The position numbers were made by a program, and so were the translations under genes. From NCBI GenBank assembly GCA_963921795.1, contig OY997650.1:13973660-14037659 (forward strand): a stretch of DNA of 64,000 nucleotides, given 5' to 3'. Positions 46,086-58,165 of the stretch are shown here, one piece after another. A model generated the notes under the pieces. That model saw nothing but the letters and a program-made list of their open reading frames with translations, did not search any database and was not told where the DNA came from. The DNA is from Nannobrachium achirus (Eukaryota > Chordata > Actinopteri > Myctophiformes > Myctophidae). Position 1 is the stretch's first letter, and the number at the start of each line of letters is the position of its first letter.

Positions 46086-46525
46086 CAAATAAAAATAATA
46101 AAAAATAATAGTCTAGTTTTTATTTGTTGCCTTTTATTTAGTTTTCGTCAGTGAAAAAAGGTTGTAATTTTTCCGTCATATAGTCGACGAAGTTAACACA
46201 TCAGAAGACTCAAGATTTTCACTTCTAGGCTAACATGGCAGGTAATGTTATCTAGAAGGCTGCTGACCTCAGTGGACCCGGCCAGCTCTATCCTAGGCAC
46301 GCTGTCATCAGAGGCACCTGAAAAACACTGACGCCAGCAGTTACAAGGACAGCCACCATAAAAATCTGTAGAGTTATTGCGTGGACTATTAGTTTACAGT
46401 ACATTGCTCCACATGTAACGTTAGTGTAATGTGAGCCGTGTTGTTATGATGCCAGGAGGCCCCGGAGGCCTCATGGAGACCGGGCTAAGCTGGGAGGTGC
46501 TAATGGAGAAAGGATGTGTGCTCAT

Positions 46526-47236
46526 TAGGGCTGGGATATACACTAGTATAGACCTAATGATATATCACTGGGATATACAGTTTAGACCAAATGATATATC
46601 ACTTATCACAATATTTTTACACAATATTGATATAGACGTTCAGAAATAGCCTCGTTGTGAGCTTGTAGATCTGCTATTTTTGAAAATGTTCCAATTTTTA
46701 TAACTTAATCCAAACGTAGACCTATACAGTATCTACTACAGTATACAGTATGTTGTTATAGCCTTCAAGCTGGAAGCACCTATGTGTGTAGTTGTTGCAA
46801 TATACAGTATAGCAACATAATATATATATATATAAAATATATAAAAAATCAAACCCAAGTTTGAAGTGTGCGTGCATGCGTGCATGCGTGTGTGTGTGTG
46901 CAGCAGTTCATTTCAGGATTGTGCGTGTGCGTGCGTTTATTATAGTAGTTCATTTCAAGGTTGTGCGTGTGCGTGCGTCTATTATAGTAACCCACTCGCA
47001 TAGTAACCTACACACACTCTCACACAAAGGAGACGGCGTACCACTGCAAAAAAAAAAAGAGTCAATATTTAGAAGCCGTTTTAGAATCTTCCTCAGGTCT
47101 AAATGGGAGACAACACACTTAAGTCATATCACAATATTCAAAATAACAGACAATATCTAGTGTCATATCACAGTATCTATAATATCGATATCATACATAC
47201 CGGTAGGCTGTGGGCACTATGGATTGCCCAGCCCTT
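46526..47236. mobile_element. hAT-like element TAGGGCTGGGATA with perfect duplication
   Basis: TAGGGCTGGG and CCCAGCCCTT are inverted repeats (last base changed). GTGCTCAT flanks both sides exactly (46518-46525, 47237-47244). The interior has repeated GATATATCAC, P23 and short GTGCGTGCG runs. Confidence 0.88.
46644..46686. repeat. AGCAGATCTACAAGC palindrome, copy P23 (left arm deleted)
   Basis: AAATAGC is followed directly by CTCGTTGTGAGCTTGTAG and ATCTGCTATTTTT. Confidence 0.78.
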
Positions 47237-47526
47237 GTGCTCATAGCTTCAGGGCTGGACTGGTCTTACACACATACACTCACACACACACATACTGTAC
47301 CATACTGTAGGCCTGCATACGCATTCGTACATACAGTGTAGACGCTGTTAAACTGTGTTGTCACAGGAGCAGGAAAACAGCTCTTTTCATCTAGATTAGA
47401 ATAAAGCTCCTATGCTCCAGTTATGCAAACACCTGCAGGGACCAAACTGTGCTGACACTGTGCCGCCTGTCATTCTACTGCCTCATGGGGCAGCTGGCTG
47501 GTTTAAGCAGACTATGCACATGCACG

Positions 47527-47541
47527 TGTGTGTGTGTGTGT

Positions 47542-47604
<63 letters not shown>
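47527..47604. repeat. (TG)n(CA)n microsatellite
   Basis: A short TG run switches to a long CA run through GCGCAC, which makes it partly self-complementary. Confidence 0.9.
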
Positions 47605-47606
<2 letters not shown>

Positions 47607-47841
47607 GTCTCAGAGGATCTTGAAAGTGCACTGAAAGCACTTTTCTCTAGTCCAGAAGTGGGCCTTTCTCCATTACTTAATGCAAATTATTTTGCTTTTT
47701 TCATTTACCTATAACCCTTGATCTGTCTGTTCTACTTTTACAGTATATTGTTAAAGGTAGGGCAGCAGATATTGTACTAAGGGACATTCACATACTAGTT
47801 CATATCTAGACAACGTTATAAGTAGCTTTTTATATATATAC

Positions 47842-47886
<45 letters not shown>

Positions 47887-48730
47887 ATGATTAGAATTGA
47901 CTTAAAATGAAAGGTTCTGAATACGCTGCTGTACTTGTAGTGGAATGGAATTGCATAATCGTTTTACTTACCTTATTGACTGTACAATAATACCTATAAA
48001 TGTACAGTACTGTATGTACATTATAACTGTCTAGCATTAAAAACTAAGATATTTGCAATGCTCTGGAAGCCATTCTATTGTTAAATATGAAATGCAATAT
48101 TTATTGATGATATCCAATATTGAGTGAATCCACATTATCAGTCGGGCTACTGTAATACCGGGCTGATAGGGATCCTTGTATTCATACAGAAGTGAGTGTG
48201 AGTTGATCAGGGTTGATCTTCTTCCACTGCTGACACCAGAGCCTTCACAGCCTGGGAAATGTGAGGGCGGGAGGGATTTAACTGCTCAAAACACAGATTT
48301 CCAAAATGTCTATGTACGTTTATTCCTGTGAGAATTCTAATTTAATAACATCATAGATACAGGGTTTTCCACATTATTTGAATATCCAGAGTATAAAATG
48401 ATCTGTTGCCCCCTTTAAATCCCTCTCTTATTCATAGGACAGTCCTCGTTTCAGTATGCTGCAACCAACGGGTTTGTTTTGCTGGATTCTTTCTTGGTTG
48501 TGTTTCAAACATTTCAGATACTCCAAACAACAGCTGGATCTGACAAACCTTCAAAGCAGAACTGTGTGACTGACAGTGGCTCTTGCTTGTTGACTGTCAG
48601 TACAGTATGTCCAGTATGTTTTTATGGCCATACCCATGCCTGTTTAAATAAAGAATAAAATGCAGTGGCCAAGTTACTTACTGCCTACCTATATTCAGTT
48701 GCCTTCCAAAGACCTTGGGCTCTATTTTGA
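47605..48730. other. AT-rich intronic sequence with a (TA)n tract
   Basis: (TA)n runs from 47834 to 47881. Nothing else was recognised. Confidence 0.5.
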
Positions 48731-48739
48731 TTGTTTTAA

Positions 48740-49015
48740 AGGAGTAGTTCACCCCCAACATGACTTTCTTTCTATTGATTACTCATGCCATGGCGACTTG
48801 AGTTCAATAATATGTATTTGTATTTGTTGCATTCCTAAGACAAAGAATGTATTATAGTAAATGTACCCCCATTGATTCCGGAATCAATGGGGGTCTGATG
48901 TAATCAGATTATTGTCTTAGGAATGTGACAAATACCAAAACATATTATTGAACTCAAGTCTCCATGACATGAGTAATCAAAGGAAAATAAGTCATTTTGG
49001 GGGTGAACTACTCCT
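48740..49015. mobile_element. TTAA-flanked foldback element (AGGAGTAGTTCACCC)
   Basis: AGGAGTAGTTCACCCCCA begins arms of about 110 bp that are reverse complements with few mismatches. The centre holds a perfect 28-bp palindrome around TTCCGGAA (48866-48893). TTAA flanks both sides (48736-48739, 49016-49019). It could be Kolobok- or piggyBac-related. Confidence 0.85.
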
Positions 49016-49284
49016 TTAAGTTCCAGCTATTATGCCTTAACCTAAAGGCCTGTCCATACTGTCTCCGACCACTGCATGGAAAGGTCTGGTTCAACTACAA
49101 AATGACGTCTCTCGCATCCTCTGAAAAGCATTAACCCGAGTTAGAGTTCGGAAAGGCCTTTAAGTTAAGGCATAAGAGCTGGTACTTAAGACAATCAAAA
49201 CACAGCCCTTTGTGTTGGTAGGTATGATGATCTATTCATCAAAGAGTCATGCATCTTCTAGAACTTACTTACTTAGTTACTTGA

Positions 49285-49446
49285 GCCTGTATCAGAGTCG
49301 GCACCGCGGTGGAAGGCTATACACCGCGGTGTAGTGCAGTGTAGTCTTTTTGAGCGTTAACGTTGTAGTTTTATGACTCAAAAAGACTACACCGCACTAC
49401 ACCGCTGTGGATAGCCTTCCACCGCGGTGCCGACTCTGATACAGGC
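49285..49446. mobile_element. 162-bp foldback element (GCCTGTATCAGAGTCGG)
   Basis: The two arms are about 70 bp and nearly perfect complements, with internal CACCGCGGTG palindromes repeated twice per arm. The loop is about 20 bp. Flanks TTACTTGA and TTACTTAC are similar direct repeats. Confidence 0.82.
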
Positions 49447-50227
49447 TTTACTTACTTATTACTTACAAAGTCTCTCCACTTCCATCTGTCTTTCTTTGGC
49501 CATCTTCTCTATGGTCCCTTCCACATCTCTGATGGTGTTGCTGGACTACCGGCACTGCTCAGTTGTGATTGGATTTCACTCCCTCTGAAGTAGTGAGTTG
49601 TTTATGCAGTGCATGTCATCTTGTTGGTTGATGTTGAGAAGTTTATTGTTTGAGTCTTGAGACAGGAAATATACGCACGATTATGCACAGGCATGATGTG
49701 TGGAGTCTGTGGACAATGAATAGTTTATGGATGTTGCTTTCTAAATCTGTGGTTTTCTAGCATTCTGCACCGTATAGTAGTGTTGATATAGTCTGCAGCT
49801 TTGGAATATACCAAATCTCAGCTGAAGGGGAACACACACCAGCGGTGGCAGACGCGCGTTCACGCCTCACTCGCCACTCTGACATGCCACTGTTGTATTT
49901 CCAGGCGTTGCCGCGCGGTGAAAAATGTCCGCATCCGGTGTGTGTTCCCCTTAATATTCACATTTAGGCCTACCTGCTATTTTACTTTACTAAGTTACTT
50001 TGTTGCGGCTTAATTGATGAACTTGTCATTGCACTCTATTCCATGACCATTTAACCTGTTGTGTGTTGACTGGAGCCCATGCCATTTACCCAGAGCAATC
50101 TGCTAAATTGTAATTGCTATGCAAAGTGGGTGGGTGGTTGCCATCTATTGTTAATAGAGTCTAAGTAAAACCAATCTGCCACAGGCCCAGGGCTGGCAGG
50201 GATAGAGCAGAGATTTTGTAGTGTAGG
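49447..50227. other. Intronic sequence without recognised features
   Basis: GGGGAACACACACCAGCGGT (49828) and the complement of GCATCCGGTGTGTGTTCCCC (49931) are inverted 80 bp apart and may be the ends of a short element. Confidence 0.4.
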
Positions 50228-50235
50228 CCTACACA

Positions 50236-50718
50236 CAGTGGTCGAAGAAGTACTCACATGTTTTACTTAAGTAATAGTATCAATTCTGCAATGTAGAAAT
50301 ACTGTACTCTGTTACAAGTAAAAGTCAGGTATTCAAAATGTACAAAAGTATTGGCATCAAAATGAATTAAACTTAAATTATCAAAGTAACAAAAAAGTTC
50401 TCATTTTGTAGAATGTCCCATTTCACCAGTTAGAAATGTGTATTCTTTTGAAAATGGATCTACAATACGTTGTGAAGCGACGCATTGTGAAATGGTTTTC
50501 AAATGGCCGAAATGTATATAGGGCTGGGGTGATTACTGGTTAATTTATGTTTTGTGCTAATAATCTAAATCTCTCTTGTAGTTAGTAAAAGTACAATATT
50601 TGCCTCTGAGATGTAGCAGAGTGTAAGTAAAAGTATTGGAAATTGGAAACATGCCAGTAAAAATTCCTCAAAAGTGTACTCAAGTACAGTAAATGTATTT
50701 AGTTACTTTACACCACTG
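50236..50718. mobile_element. hAT-like GTACTC family with target duplication
   Basis: CAGTGGTCGAAGAAGTACTC and TTACTTTACACCACTG are the ends. Flanks CCTACACA and CCTACAAA agree at seven of eight bases. It carries the decayed palindrome P24. Confidence 0.88.
50447..50503. repeat. AGCAGATCTACAAGC palindrome, copy P24 (degenerate)
   Basis: TTTGAAAATGGATCTACAAT and CATTGTGAAATGGTTTTCAAA remain. The AGCAG and CAAGC parts are deleted. Confidence 0.75.
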
Positions 50719-51069
50719 CCTACAAAGTACACGACATTGGACCGCCTGAAAGTGTGGGGGGGTCAATATTATATTATTATTCCGGTACCCCATGGCACAC
50801 AGCTTACCTGCCTATGTGTGGGCGAACACAGAATCAAATTCCACCAGGGAGACAAATCTTGGCACGACTTTGGTGAAAAAACACCTGGAATTCAGAGTTA
50901 ACTTTTCACTCGTTAGCACTAGGGATGGGACGATAAGCGATATTATCGTTTATCGTGATAAAAAACACTTGCGATAATCTTATCGTGGAGATTTAATTTA
51001 TCGTGATATCGTCCTCCGTCATGCACTGGGATCAATTCACCTTTTATTTGCTAAGCTGCATATCCGGTA

Positions 51070-51729
51070 CCACTTAAACCCTCTATAATTGGTAAAAGGT
51101 ACTTACTTGATACAGCCTTTTTTTCACACTTAAACCCTCTATAATTTTTTCACACTTAAACCCTCTATAATTGGTAAAAGGTACTTACTTGATACAGCCT
51201 TTTTTTCACACTTAAACCCTCTATAATTGGTAAAAGGTACTTACTTGATACAGCCTTTTTTTCACACTTAAACCCTCTATAATTTTTTCACACTTAAACC
51301 CTCTATAATTGGTAAAAGGTACTTACTTGATACAGCCTTTTTTTCACACTTAAACCCTCTATAATTTTTTCACACTTAAACCCTCTATAATTGGTAAAAG
51401 GTACTTACTTGATACAGCCTTTTTTTCACACTTAAACCCTCTATAATTGGTAAAAGGTACTTACTTGATACAGCCTTTTTTTCACACTTAAACCCTCTAT
51501 AATTTTTTCACACTTAAACCCTCTATAATTGGTAAAAGGTACTTACTTGATACAGCCTTTTTTTCACACTTAAACCCTCTATAATTTTTTCACACTTAAA
51601 CCCTCTATAATTGGTAAAAGGTACTTACTTGATACAGCCTTTTTTTCACACTTAAACCCTCTATAATTTTTTCACACTTAAACCCTCTATAATTGGTAAA
51701 AGGTACTTACTTGATACAGCCTTTTTTTC
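51070..51729. repeat. Two-unit minisatellite, order ABA-ABABA-ABABABA
   Basis: Unit A is 56 bp (CACACTTAAACCCTCTATAA, then GGTAAAAGGTACTTACTTG to a T run). Unit B is 26 bp (the same start cut to a short T run). Nine A and six B units alternate in the order A B A, A B A B A, A B A B A B A. Units are virtually identical. Confidence 0.92.
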
Positions 51730-51744
51730 ACTCGATCAGATATC

Positions 51745-51798
51745 TTTGCCAAAAAATAGCGGATCTACAAGCTCACAGATCTGCTATTTTTTGGCAAA
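51745..51798. repeat. AGCAGATCTACAAGC palindrome, copy P25
   Basis: TTTGCCAAAAAATAGC and GCTATTTTTTGGCAAA are perfectly inverted. The inner arms have collapsed (GATCTACAAGCTCACAGATC). Confidence 0.9.
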
Positions 51799-51908
51799 TG
51801 TTCCACCCCAGGATAATGGATTTTGATTTTATCGTGATAATATGGTAAATCACGATTTCTTTTGTCACAATAATCGTGATATGAAAATGTCATATCGTCC
51901 CATCCCCA

Positions 51909-52470
51909 CCTGACGGGCAAGTGCATTCCGTCTTCATGAAATATTGTCTATTTATGAAGAACGATTCTACCTTTTTACAACTAGAAGTAGCTTGCACTCA
52001 TTCTGGTTTTTCAAAGTCACTGTTGCCACTCAGCAATTATCGATTTAGCATTGATTTTATGTTTTCCAGCTAAGATTTTACCTATCATTTTATAATGGGC
52101 GATTAACTTTTCGGGACATCTGGGCATAGCCTTTGGGCAGAACATGACCTGTACTTGCCAGATGGGCAAGTGCCTCTGAGACCGTGTTAACCCCTGAGCT
52201 TTGTTTAATTCAATTTATTGTATGAATGAACATGAGTGATACACATCAGCTACATATGTGTGAAAGGACACCCTTGCACATGCACACACTTGGCTACCAA
52301 AAAAAAAAAATAGCAGATCTACAAGGTCATAAGTCATAACCCATTGACCACACAACTTGTTTTGAGCTTGTAAATCTGCTATATTCAGCGAAGACAAACA
52401 TTGGTGTGTAGAGGGACAAAAGGAATGGGGCCTAGTATTAAACAGTAGACCCCTTGGGGACACCGGGCAA
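51909..52470. other. Intronic sequence with palindrome P26
   Basis: Apart from the palindrome at 52300-52386, nothing was recognised. Confidence 0.4.
52300..52386. repeat. AGCAGATCTACAAGC palindrome, copy P26
   Basis: TAGCAGATCTACAAGGTC pairs loosely with GAGCTTGTAAATCTGCTA. The centre is long and unpaired. Confidence 0.75.
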
Positions 52471-52474
52471 CTAA

Positions 52475-53301
52475 AGGCTCAAACACACTGCCCGACCTTT
52501 TGAGCCGATTGTGCTGTCAGCGACCATTTTTGGCGCTCGCCGACAAAAACGGCGATCTGCAGCTAGATCGGGCTTTGCTCGCCGAGGTTTCACTCGTTTT
52601 GTGTGAAAAGCACTGCGAGAAGATATGGCCCCGATCATAGCACTCGCCGATTTCTTCCTTAGCATTTCTAGATATCTATAGCAATTGATATTTGGCTCTG
52701 TCGTAAACTGGACATCATACAGTATGAAAGAGGTTACACACCCTGAGAAGATCTGTGTTAAATGAGAGCACAGACTGCTGTGATCACAGACAGAACGTCT
52801 GTCTATCATGAATAGGCTATATACCTTTATTCTGAGGGTAAATTCAGGTGTCTTATTGTAATATTGCTGTTAAATAATAGTCTGTTTCATCATTATAATA
52901 TAGATGCTGTTTCATAGCAATATAAAACCAATGCATCTGATGAAACCATGCAGCAGCACAGCTGTTGTTATTATGTAAACATCTAACAGGTGCGCATTGC
53001 GCTTGCTCTATCTGTGTGTGCGTGTGCGTGCGTGCGATGACAAGACGGAAAATCATTAGCGCCCTGATCGCTCTCGTGTATAATTAGAATAAAAACAAAT
53101 GTAATATTTGCTATGTATCAGGGATGCATCCTGGTGAAATATCTGGCAGTGTGTGATTCCTGTCGGACATCAATCACATAGTGTGAAAACCACAACGATA
53201 TTATGACGATTTCAAGAAAATCACTTGTGTAGTGTGAAATAGTCTATTCCACGATCTGATGACTCGCCGACCACACCATATCATACAGTGTGTTCGAGCT
53301 T
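52475..53301. mobile_element. Harbinger-like element AGGCTCAAACACACTG
   Basis: AGGCTCAAACACACTG pairs with the complement of CAGTGTGTTCGAGCTT. TAA flanks both sides (52472-52474, 53302-53304). No transposase frame was recognised. TWA-type target sites fit PIF/Harbinger. Confidence 0.65.
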
Positions 53302-53304
53302 TAA

Positions 53305-54200
53305 GTAAAGAGGGTTTAAGAGGTTATGCCCTGTTTTATACTTTGTCCTACAACGGTACAAACTAATCGACTAGTTTGATTAACTGTTGCACCCTCGGGT
53401 AGCTGTGTGTGAATACAATTGGAACTCCAGTATCCTTTTCATGGTAGCGCATGGTCAAGAATTGGATGTATTGGCTGGAGACCTTGAGAGATGTTCCGGT
53501 TTACTTGAGTGGGCATTGATTGCACGGAGCGCACAACAGCATTTAAATCACCTTTTAATTAGTATTCATTAGATGGCCGTGGGGGCATTTTTTGCATGCG
53601 GCTGTTGCAAAAAAATCCCAGTTAAAGCCTATACCTCGTAACCTGTCGGGCCCATGGGAGTCGTTGTGCAATTATGCACACCTATAACTTGGGGTAAATC
53701 TAAATCAAGTGGGATGTCTACATGATCTGATTCTGTAATGCAATTCAGCCATTCGGTACAAGTGCGTAGGTGTTGTTTCTTTGTGTGCTATATGTGGCTA
53801 CGGTACTGGCACTGCTGATACAGAGAAAGAGGAGTGTATTAAGATCTGTGTGTGTGCAAGCACGCACGCACGCACGCACGCAAGAGTTTCCTCATCCCAA
53901 CAGAGAGAGAGAGCTGGTGCTCTCTCTCTCTGTGTGTTTTCCTTCATGCTTCCTCCCTCTCTCGCCCATGCGTCCCCTGTGCCGTTAATCAACAGTGTTT
54001 ACCTCTACAGTACGTTTAGGCAGTTATATGTTGTGTTTATGCGTATAAACGGAAACGGTACATCCCAGAGAGAACACTTTCCCAGCTTGAACCCTCTTTT
54101 TCACCAGCTTTGCTGTCGTTGTGGGCCGTGGTGGGCCCTTCGTGCGCAGCCAAGTTCTGAGTGTTAATGTTCTGAGTGTTCCAATGCAACCCAAAGGGCC
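53305..54200. other. Intronic sequence with (GCAC)n
   Basis: (GCAC)n runs at 53859-53882. A TCTC/GAGA-rich inverted pair lies at 53903-53933. No gene was recognised. Confidence 0.45.
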
Positions 54201-54203
54201 CAT

Positions 54204-54290
54204 TACTCTGAGAGGATACAAAATCTACAAATGGAACCGAATGGACCTGTTGGGGTCCATTTGGTTCCGTTTTTGTATCCTCTCAGAGTT
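54204..54290. repeat. Palindromic copy of the ATGGAACCAAATGG motif
   Basis: TACTCTGAGAGGATACAAAA pairs with the complement of TTTTTGTATCCTCTCAGAGT. Inside, AAATGGAACCGAATGGACC pairs with GGTCCATTTGGTTCCGTTT. Confidence 0.82.
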
Positions 54291-54982
<692 letters not shown>

Positions 54983-55032
54983 CATGTGATGAGCAGAGGA
55001 GACGAGTGAGGGAAGAGTGCACCGCCCGCCTT

Positions 55033-55489
55033 CAAGGGTGTCGCACTAAATTCTGGGCCCTGGGTTCACTGTGGGCCCCCCACGAATGTTCTTCATAGGG
55101 GGATAGGGGGAGGGGGTTTAACCCATTTAGACTGGGAACGCATTATTACACGTTATTTTGTACTTTTAACTATTGACAATAGCAGATCTACAAGCTCACA
55201 ACGCGGCACCGAGTGCCGCGCTTCGAGCTTGTAGATCTGCTATTTTTTTTAAATCGTGAAAAAGTCTTTGAATATTTTCTACAGTATATGTGTCTTCTAA
55301 ATCCTTCGAAGGTTTTTTTTGAAAAACCTATGTTTCTATGTCAGTGGCGTTCAAACCTTTTCATGTGAAGGACCCCCAAAATGACATGTATTTGGCCACG
55401 GACCCCCTTCTCAAAATATTTAGTTCCAGGGACCCCCCAGAAGCAACATTTTTTGTTACAAATGTTCGCCCCCCCCCTTGTGACACCCC
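55033..55489. mobile_element. hAT-like CAGGGGTGTCGC family, copy with P27
   Basis: CAAGGGTGTCGCACTAAATT starts it and CCCCTTGTGACACCCCG ends it. TTTAACCCATTTAGACTGG and TTCATGTGAAGGACCCCC lie inside. The target duplication is unclear. Confidence 0.75.
55178..55245. repeat. AGCAGATCTACAAGC palindrome, copy P27
   Basis: The centre CGCGGCACCGAGTGCCGCG is a perfect hairpin. The arms are intact. Confidence 0.93.
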
Positions 55490-55820
55490 GGCCTTCCTTC
55501 CTCCACCCTGTTCCATTGCTCTCTGCTCGGTGTTTTCTTGGCAGGAGGAAAACTCTCTCTCTCTCGTCTCTGGCCAGCCCTGCAGCAAAGCCCACCACTC
55601 TGACACTCAGCACAAACACACAAAGAAAATAACACCCATTATGTCCTTGGGAGAAGGTCATGACCAGTTGAGAGACCATAGGAAAGAAAGGGTGAAATGG
55701 CGAACGTGTTGTGAATTGTGTGTGTCAGCCCGTTTGCTTTGGGCTTTTACTTTGGTCGCGTGGCAGAGTCTTTCCTCCCAACGTATTCTTTCTCTATCCG
55801 TCTGTCTGTATGCTGTAGAC

Positions 55821-56203
55821 CAGGGTTCCCCAATAGGCGGCCCGCGGGCCATTTGCGGCCCGCAGGGGGCTACTGTCTGGCCCCCACCAACCCCTGTAAT
55901 AATGGTGGTATAAGAGCAGCAACAACACTAGTATATCGTCATTGTCGGGTGGATAACCCGTATCTCAAAATGTGTACATTCTTTCGCAAGGTAAAGCTCT
56001 GCTTCATCAAACAAGGCCGTCGCACAAAAGTAGTGAAAACATAACGGTTTTGGACATACAAGATTTTCACCCGACAGCGACGATATCTAAACTGTCACTG
56101 GAGTAGCGGGAACGCCACCGTCGCCCCCCTGCAATGTTGTGGCCCTCGGCTTGGTACCCTAGACATAATTTGGCCCTTGGGGAAAACTAATTGGGGAACC
56201 ATG
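55821..56203. mobile_element. Charlie-like hAT MITE with perfect duplication
   Basis: CAGGGTTCCCCAA pairs with TTGGGGAACCATG apart from one terminal base. CTGTAGAC flanks both sides exactly (55813-55820, 56204-56211). The interior starts GGCGGCCCGCGGGCC. It has no palindrome of its own but is interrupted by the TA-flanked MITE at 55936. Confidence 0.9.
55936..56083. mobile_element. TA-flanked MITE, copy 3, lacking the palindrome
   Basis: TCGTCATTGTCGGGTGGATA and the complement of TTTTCACCCGACAGCGACGA are the ends. TA flanks both. It is inverted to copies 1 and 2, and the segment carrying the palindrome is missing. Confidence 0.8.
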
Positions 56204-56369
56204 CTGTAGACCTCTGTCTATCTCGCTCTCAATGCTGGGTCCGGGGTCCACCAAATGGATTTTGTTCCATTTTGTACGCTGTCAAGGGTTAAATTAACAC
56301 TGATAATTTGACAGCTGGGACTGGGGTCACCGAGATGAAGACATTTATGTCCGGTGGGGGCCCCATAAA

Positions 56370-56454
56370 TGGCAAATGGTGCATTTTTATAGCAGAAAGG
56401 CATTTTACAATGATTGTGCACTATGTGTGACTGTGCACTATATTCGCCCTTTCT

Positions 56455-56516
<62 letters not shown>

Positions 56517-56580
56517 GATGGCGGTGGAAACCATTCAAGTCACCAACCGGCTCATCATCGGGAGCAATTAAGGGGCTTCA
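56370..56580 (-). mobile_element. tRNA-type SINE fragment, antisense, with internal CA tract
   Basis: Read on the minus strand, TTGCTCCCGATGATGAGCC, GGTTGGTGACTTGAATGG and TTTCCACCGCCATCG match the body of the SINE at 62270. A (CA)n run at 56456-56514 separates this from the tail (GTGCACAATCATTGTAAAAT in minus sense). Confidence 0.7.
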
Positions 56581-57106
56581 GTCTGCTATTTTCACAATGT
56601 TCGCCTCTTGCTTACTTAATATTTGACAGTTTGGCCAGTTTGGTATTAAAGCGGTCTTGAAAATCCTTAAATTGTCACTTTATAAATGTGCAGATACCCT
56701 GTATACACTTATGTTGGTTTGTTTACCGTTGAGTGAGACTTTTTTTTTACATTAAGCAATTCAATTCAATTTTCAATTCAAAGGAGCTTTATTGGCATGA
56801 GAAGCTAATCATCTGGGGACCCCACAAAATAATTTTGGGTCCCAATCCCAATAAGTTTGAGAACCACTGACCTAATGCATATCAAACTGGGGGTCTTTTG
56901 AAATGAAGAAGGTTGAGAACCCCTGCCAGAGAAAGACAGGCATCCAGCCAGTGAGCCCTCCTTCAGGGGTGTCGCACCAAATTCTGGGCCCCGAGTACAA
57001 GGGTTCACTGCGGGCCCCCCATGAATGTTCTTCATAGCGGGAGGGGGGTTTAACCCATTTAGACTGGCAACGCATTGTTACGCATTATTTTGTGCTTTAA
57101 CTATTG

Positions 57107-57170
57107 AAAAATAGCAGCTCACAGCGCGGCACCGAGTGCCGCCCTGCAAGCATGTAGATCTGCCATTTTT
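57107..57170. repeat. AGCAGATCTACAAGC palindrome, copy P28
   Basis: The left arm lost GATCTACAAG (AATAGCAGCTCACAGCGC). The centre GCGGCACCGAGTGCCGC is a hairpin. Confidence 0.85.
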
Positions 57171-57347
57171 TTTTAATCGTGAAAAAGTATCTGAAAAAGT
57201 TATGTTTCTATGTCAGTGGTGCTCAACCTTTTTCACGTGAAGTACCCCCAAAATGATATGTATTTGGCCACGGACCCCCATCTCAAAATATTTAGTTTCA
57301 GGGACCCCCCAGAAGCAAAATTTGAGTTACAAATTGCACATCAACTT

Positions 57348-57425
57348 TTCAAAAACAGCAGATCTACAAGCTCGCAGCGTGGAACTCTGTGCTGCGCCGT
57401 GAGCTTGTATATCTGCTATTTTTCA
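57348..57425. repeat. AGCAGATCTACAAGC palindrome, copy P29
   Basis: CAGCAGATCTACAAGCTCGC pairs with GTGAGCTTGTATATCTGCT. The centre is GTGGAACTCTGTGCTGCGC. Confidence 0.88.
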
Positions 57426-57529
57426 ATAGCTAAAGCATAAAATAATTAAGACCCCTCCACCTTGGGCCCTAGTAACTCAGTCCCACTCCCCCCCCCCCCC
57501 CCTTGTGTTGTGACGCCCCTGGCAACATG

Positions 57530-58165
57530 GCAGGAAAAGCCCTCGGCTGGCCAGCGGTCATTCAGCCACTCTGCGCCGTGCGTCACCTCCTCCGCCTCCC
57601 CCTCCCCCTCCGCCCACACACGTGCAGCCACTGGGTGACATGGTCTGCTTAATGTGGTGGAAATTTCATTTAAACTCATCTCCCCTTCTCTCCGTCCCCA
57701 TCTCTCCCCTCTCATCTCTCCACTCTGTGGCCTCTTGAGAGAGGGTGATTGCCATTGCAACCTCCCCCAAACGCCTCTCCTCCCCCCAATCCATCTCCCT
57801 GGGGCTCACCGCCTCTGTCTGACTGGTGAGGTAAATGCAAAGAGACAACGAGACATCGAGATGAAGGGAGGAGGGGTTGAAAGAAAAAAGAAAACATGAC
57901 CAAGTGAATAGGATAGATAAGATGGATTAAGAGTTTAGATCACTTTAATCGGGCAAATGTAATAACAGTCCGGCCGGGGTTCCTTGTTAAGTTGTGGGAC
58001 TTATGGAGATGAGGCTAAGTTCGTGTAAATCGTTTTCAAACTTGAAGACCCTGAAATCAACCTAAAAATGTTACCCATCATCATCATGTTTAGCGTGACC
58101 AAAATACTATGACAGCGTTTGTGCTTTTCAGCGATGGGAGCACGCATGCATGCACGGCACGGCAC
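57530..58165. other. Intronic sequence with CT-rich stretch
   Basis: A pyrimidine-rich block at 57580-57800 makes long spurious minus-strand frames. No exon was recognised. Confidence 0.4.

Larger units (their letters stand above)
50920..51908. mobile_element. hAT-like element TAGGGATGGGACGATA with internal minisatellite
   Basis: TAGGGATGGGACGATA pairs with the complement of TATCGTCCCATCCCCA. The interior has repeated TTATCGTGATA pieces, a 660-bp minisatellite and P25. A relative without the expansion lies at 62905-63250. The target duplication is not preserved. Confidence 0.82.
56964..57521. mobile_element. hAT-like CAGGGGTGTCGCACC, copy with two palindromes
   Basis: CAGGGGTGTCGCACC and TTGTGACGCCCCTG are the ends. 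P28 and P29 lie inside. The flanks do not match, so one end may have been rearranged. Confidence 0.82.

Noticed and set aside
50920-51908. Target duplication for the TAGGGATGGG element
   Set aside because: The eight bases on either side do not match, so the ends rest on the inverted repeats alone.
55178-55245. Rho-independent terminator from the GC-rich hairpin and T run
   Set aside because: The setting is a vertebrate intron, and the T run belongs to the repeat family.
56964-57521. Target duplication for the two-palindrome hAT-like copy
   Set aside because: CCCTCCTT on the left and GCAACATG on the right do not match.
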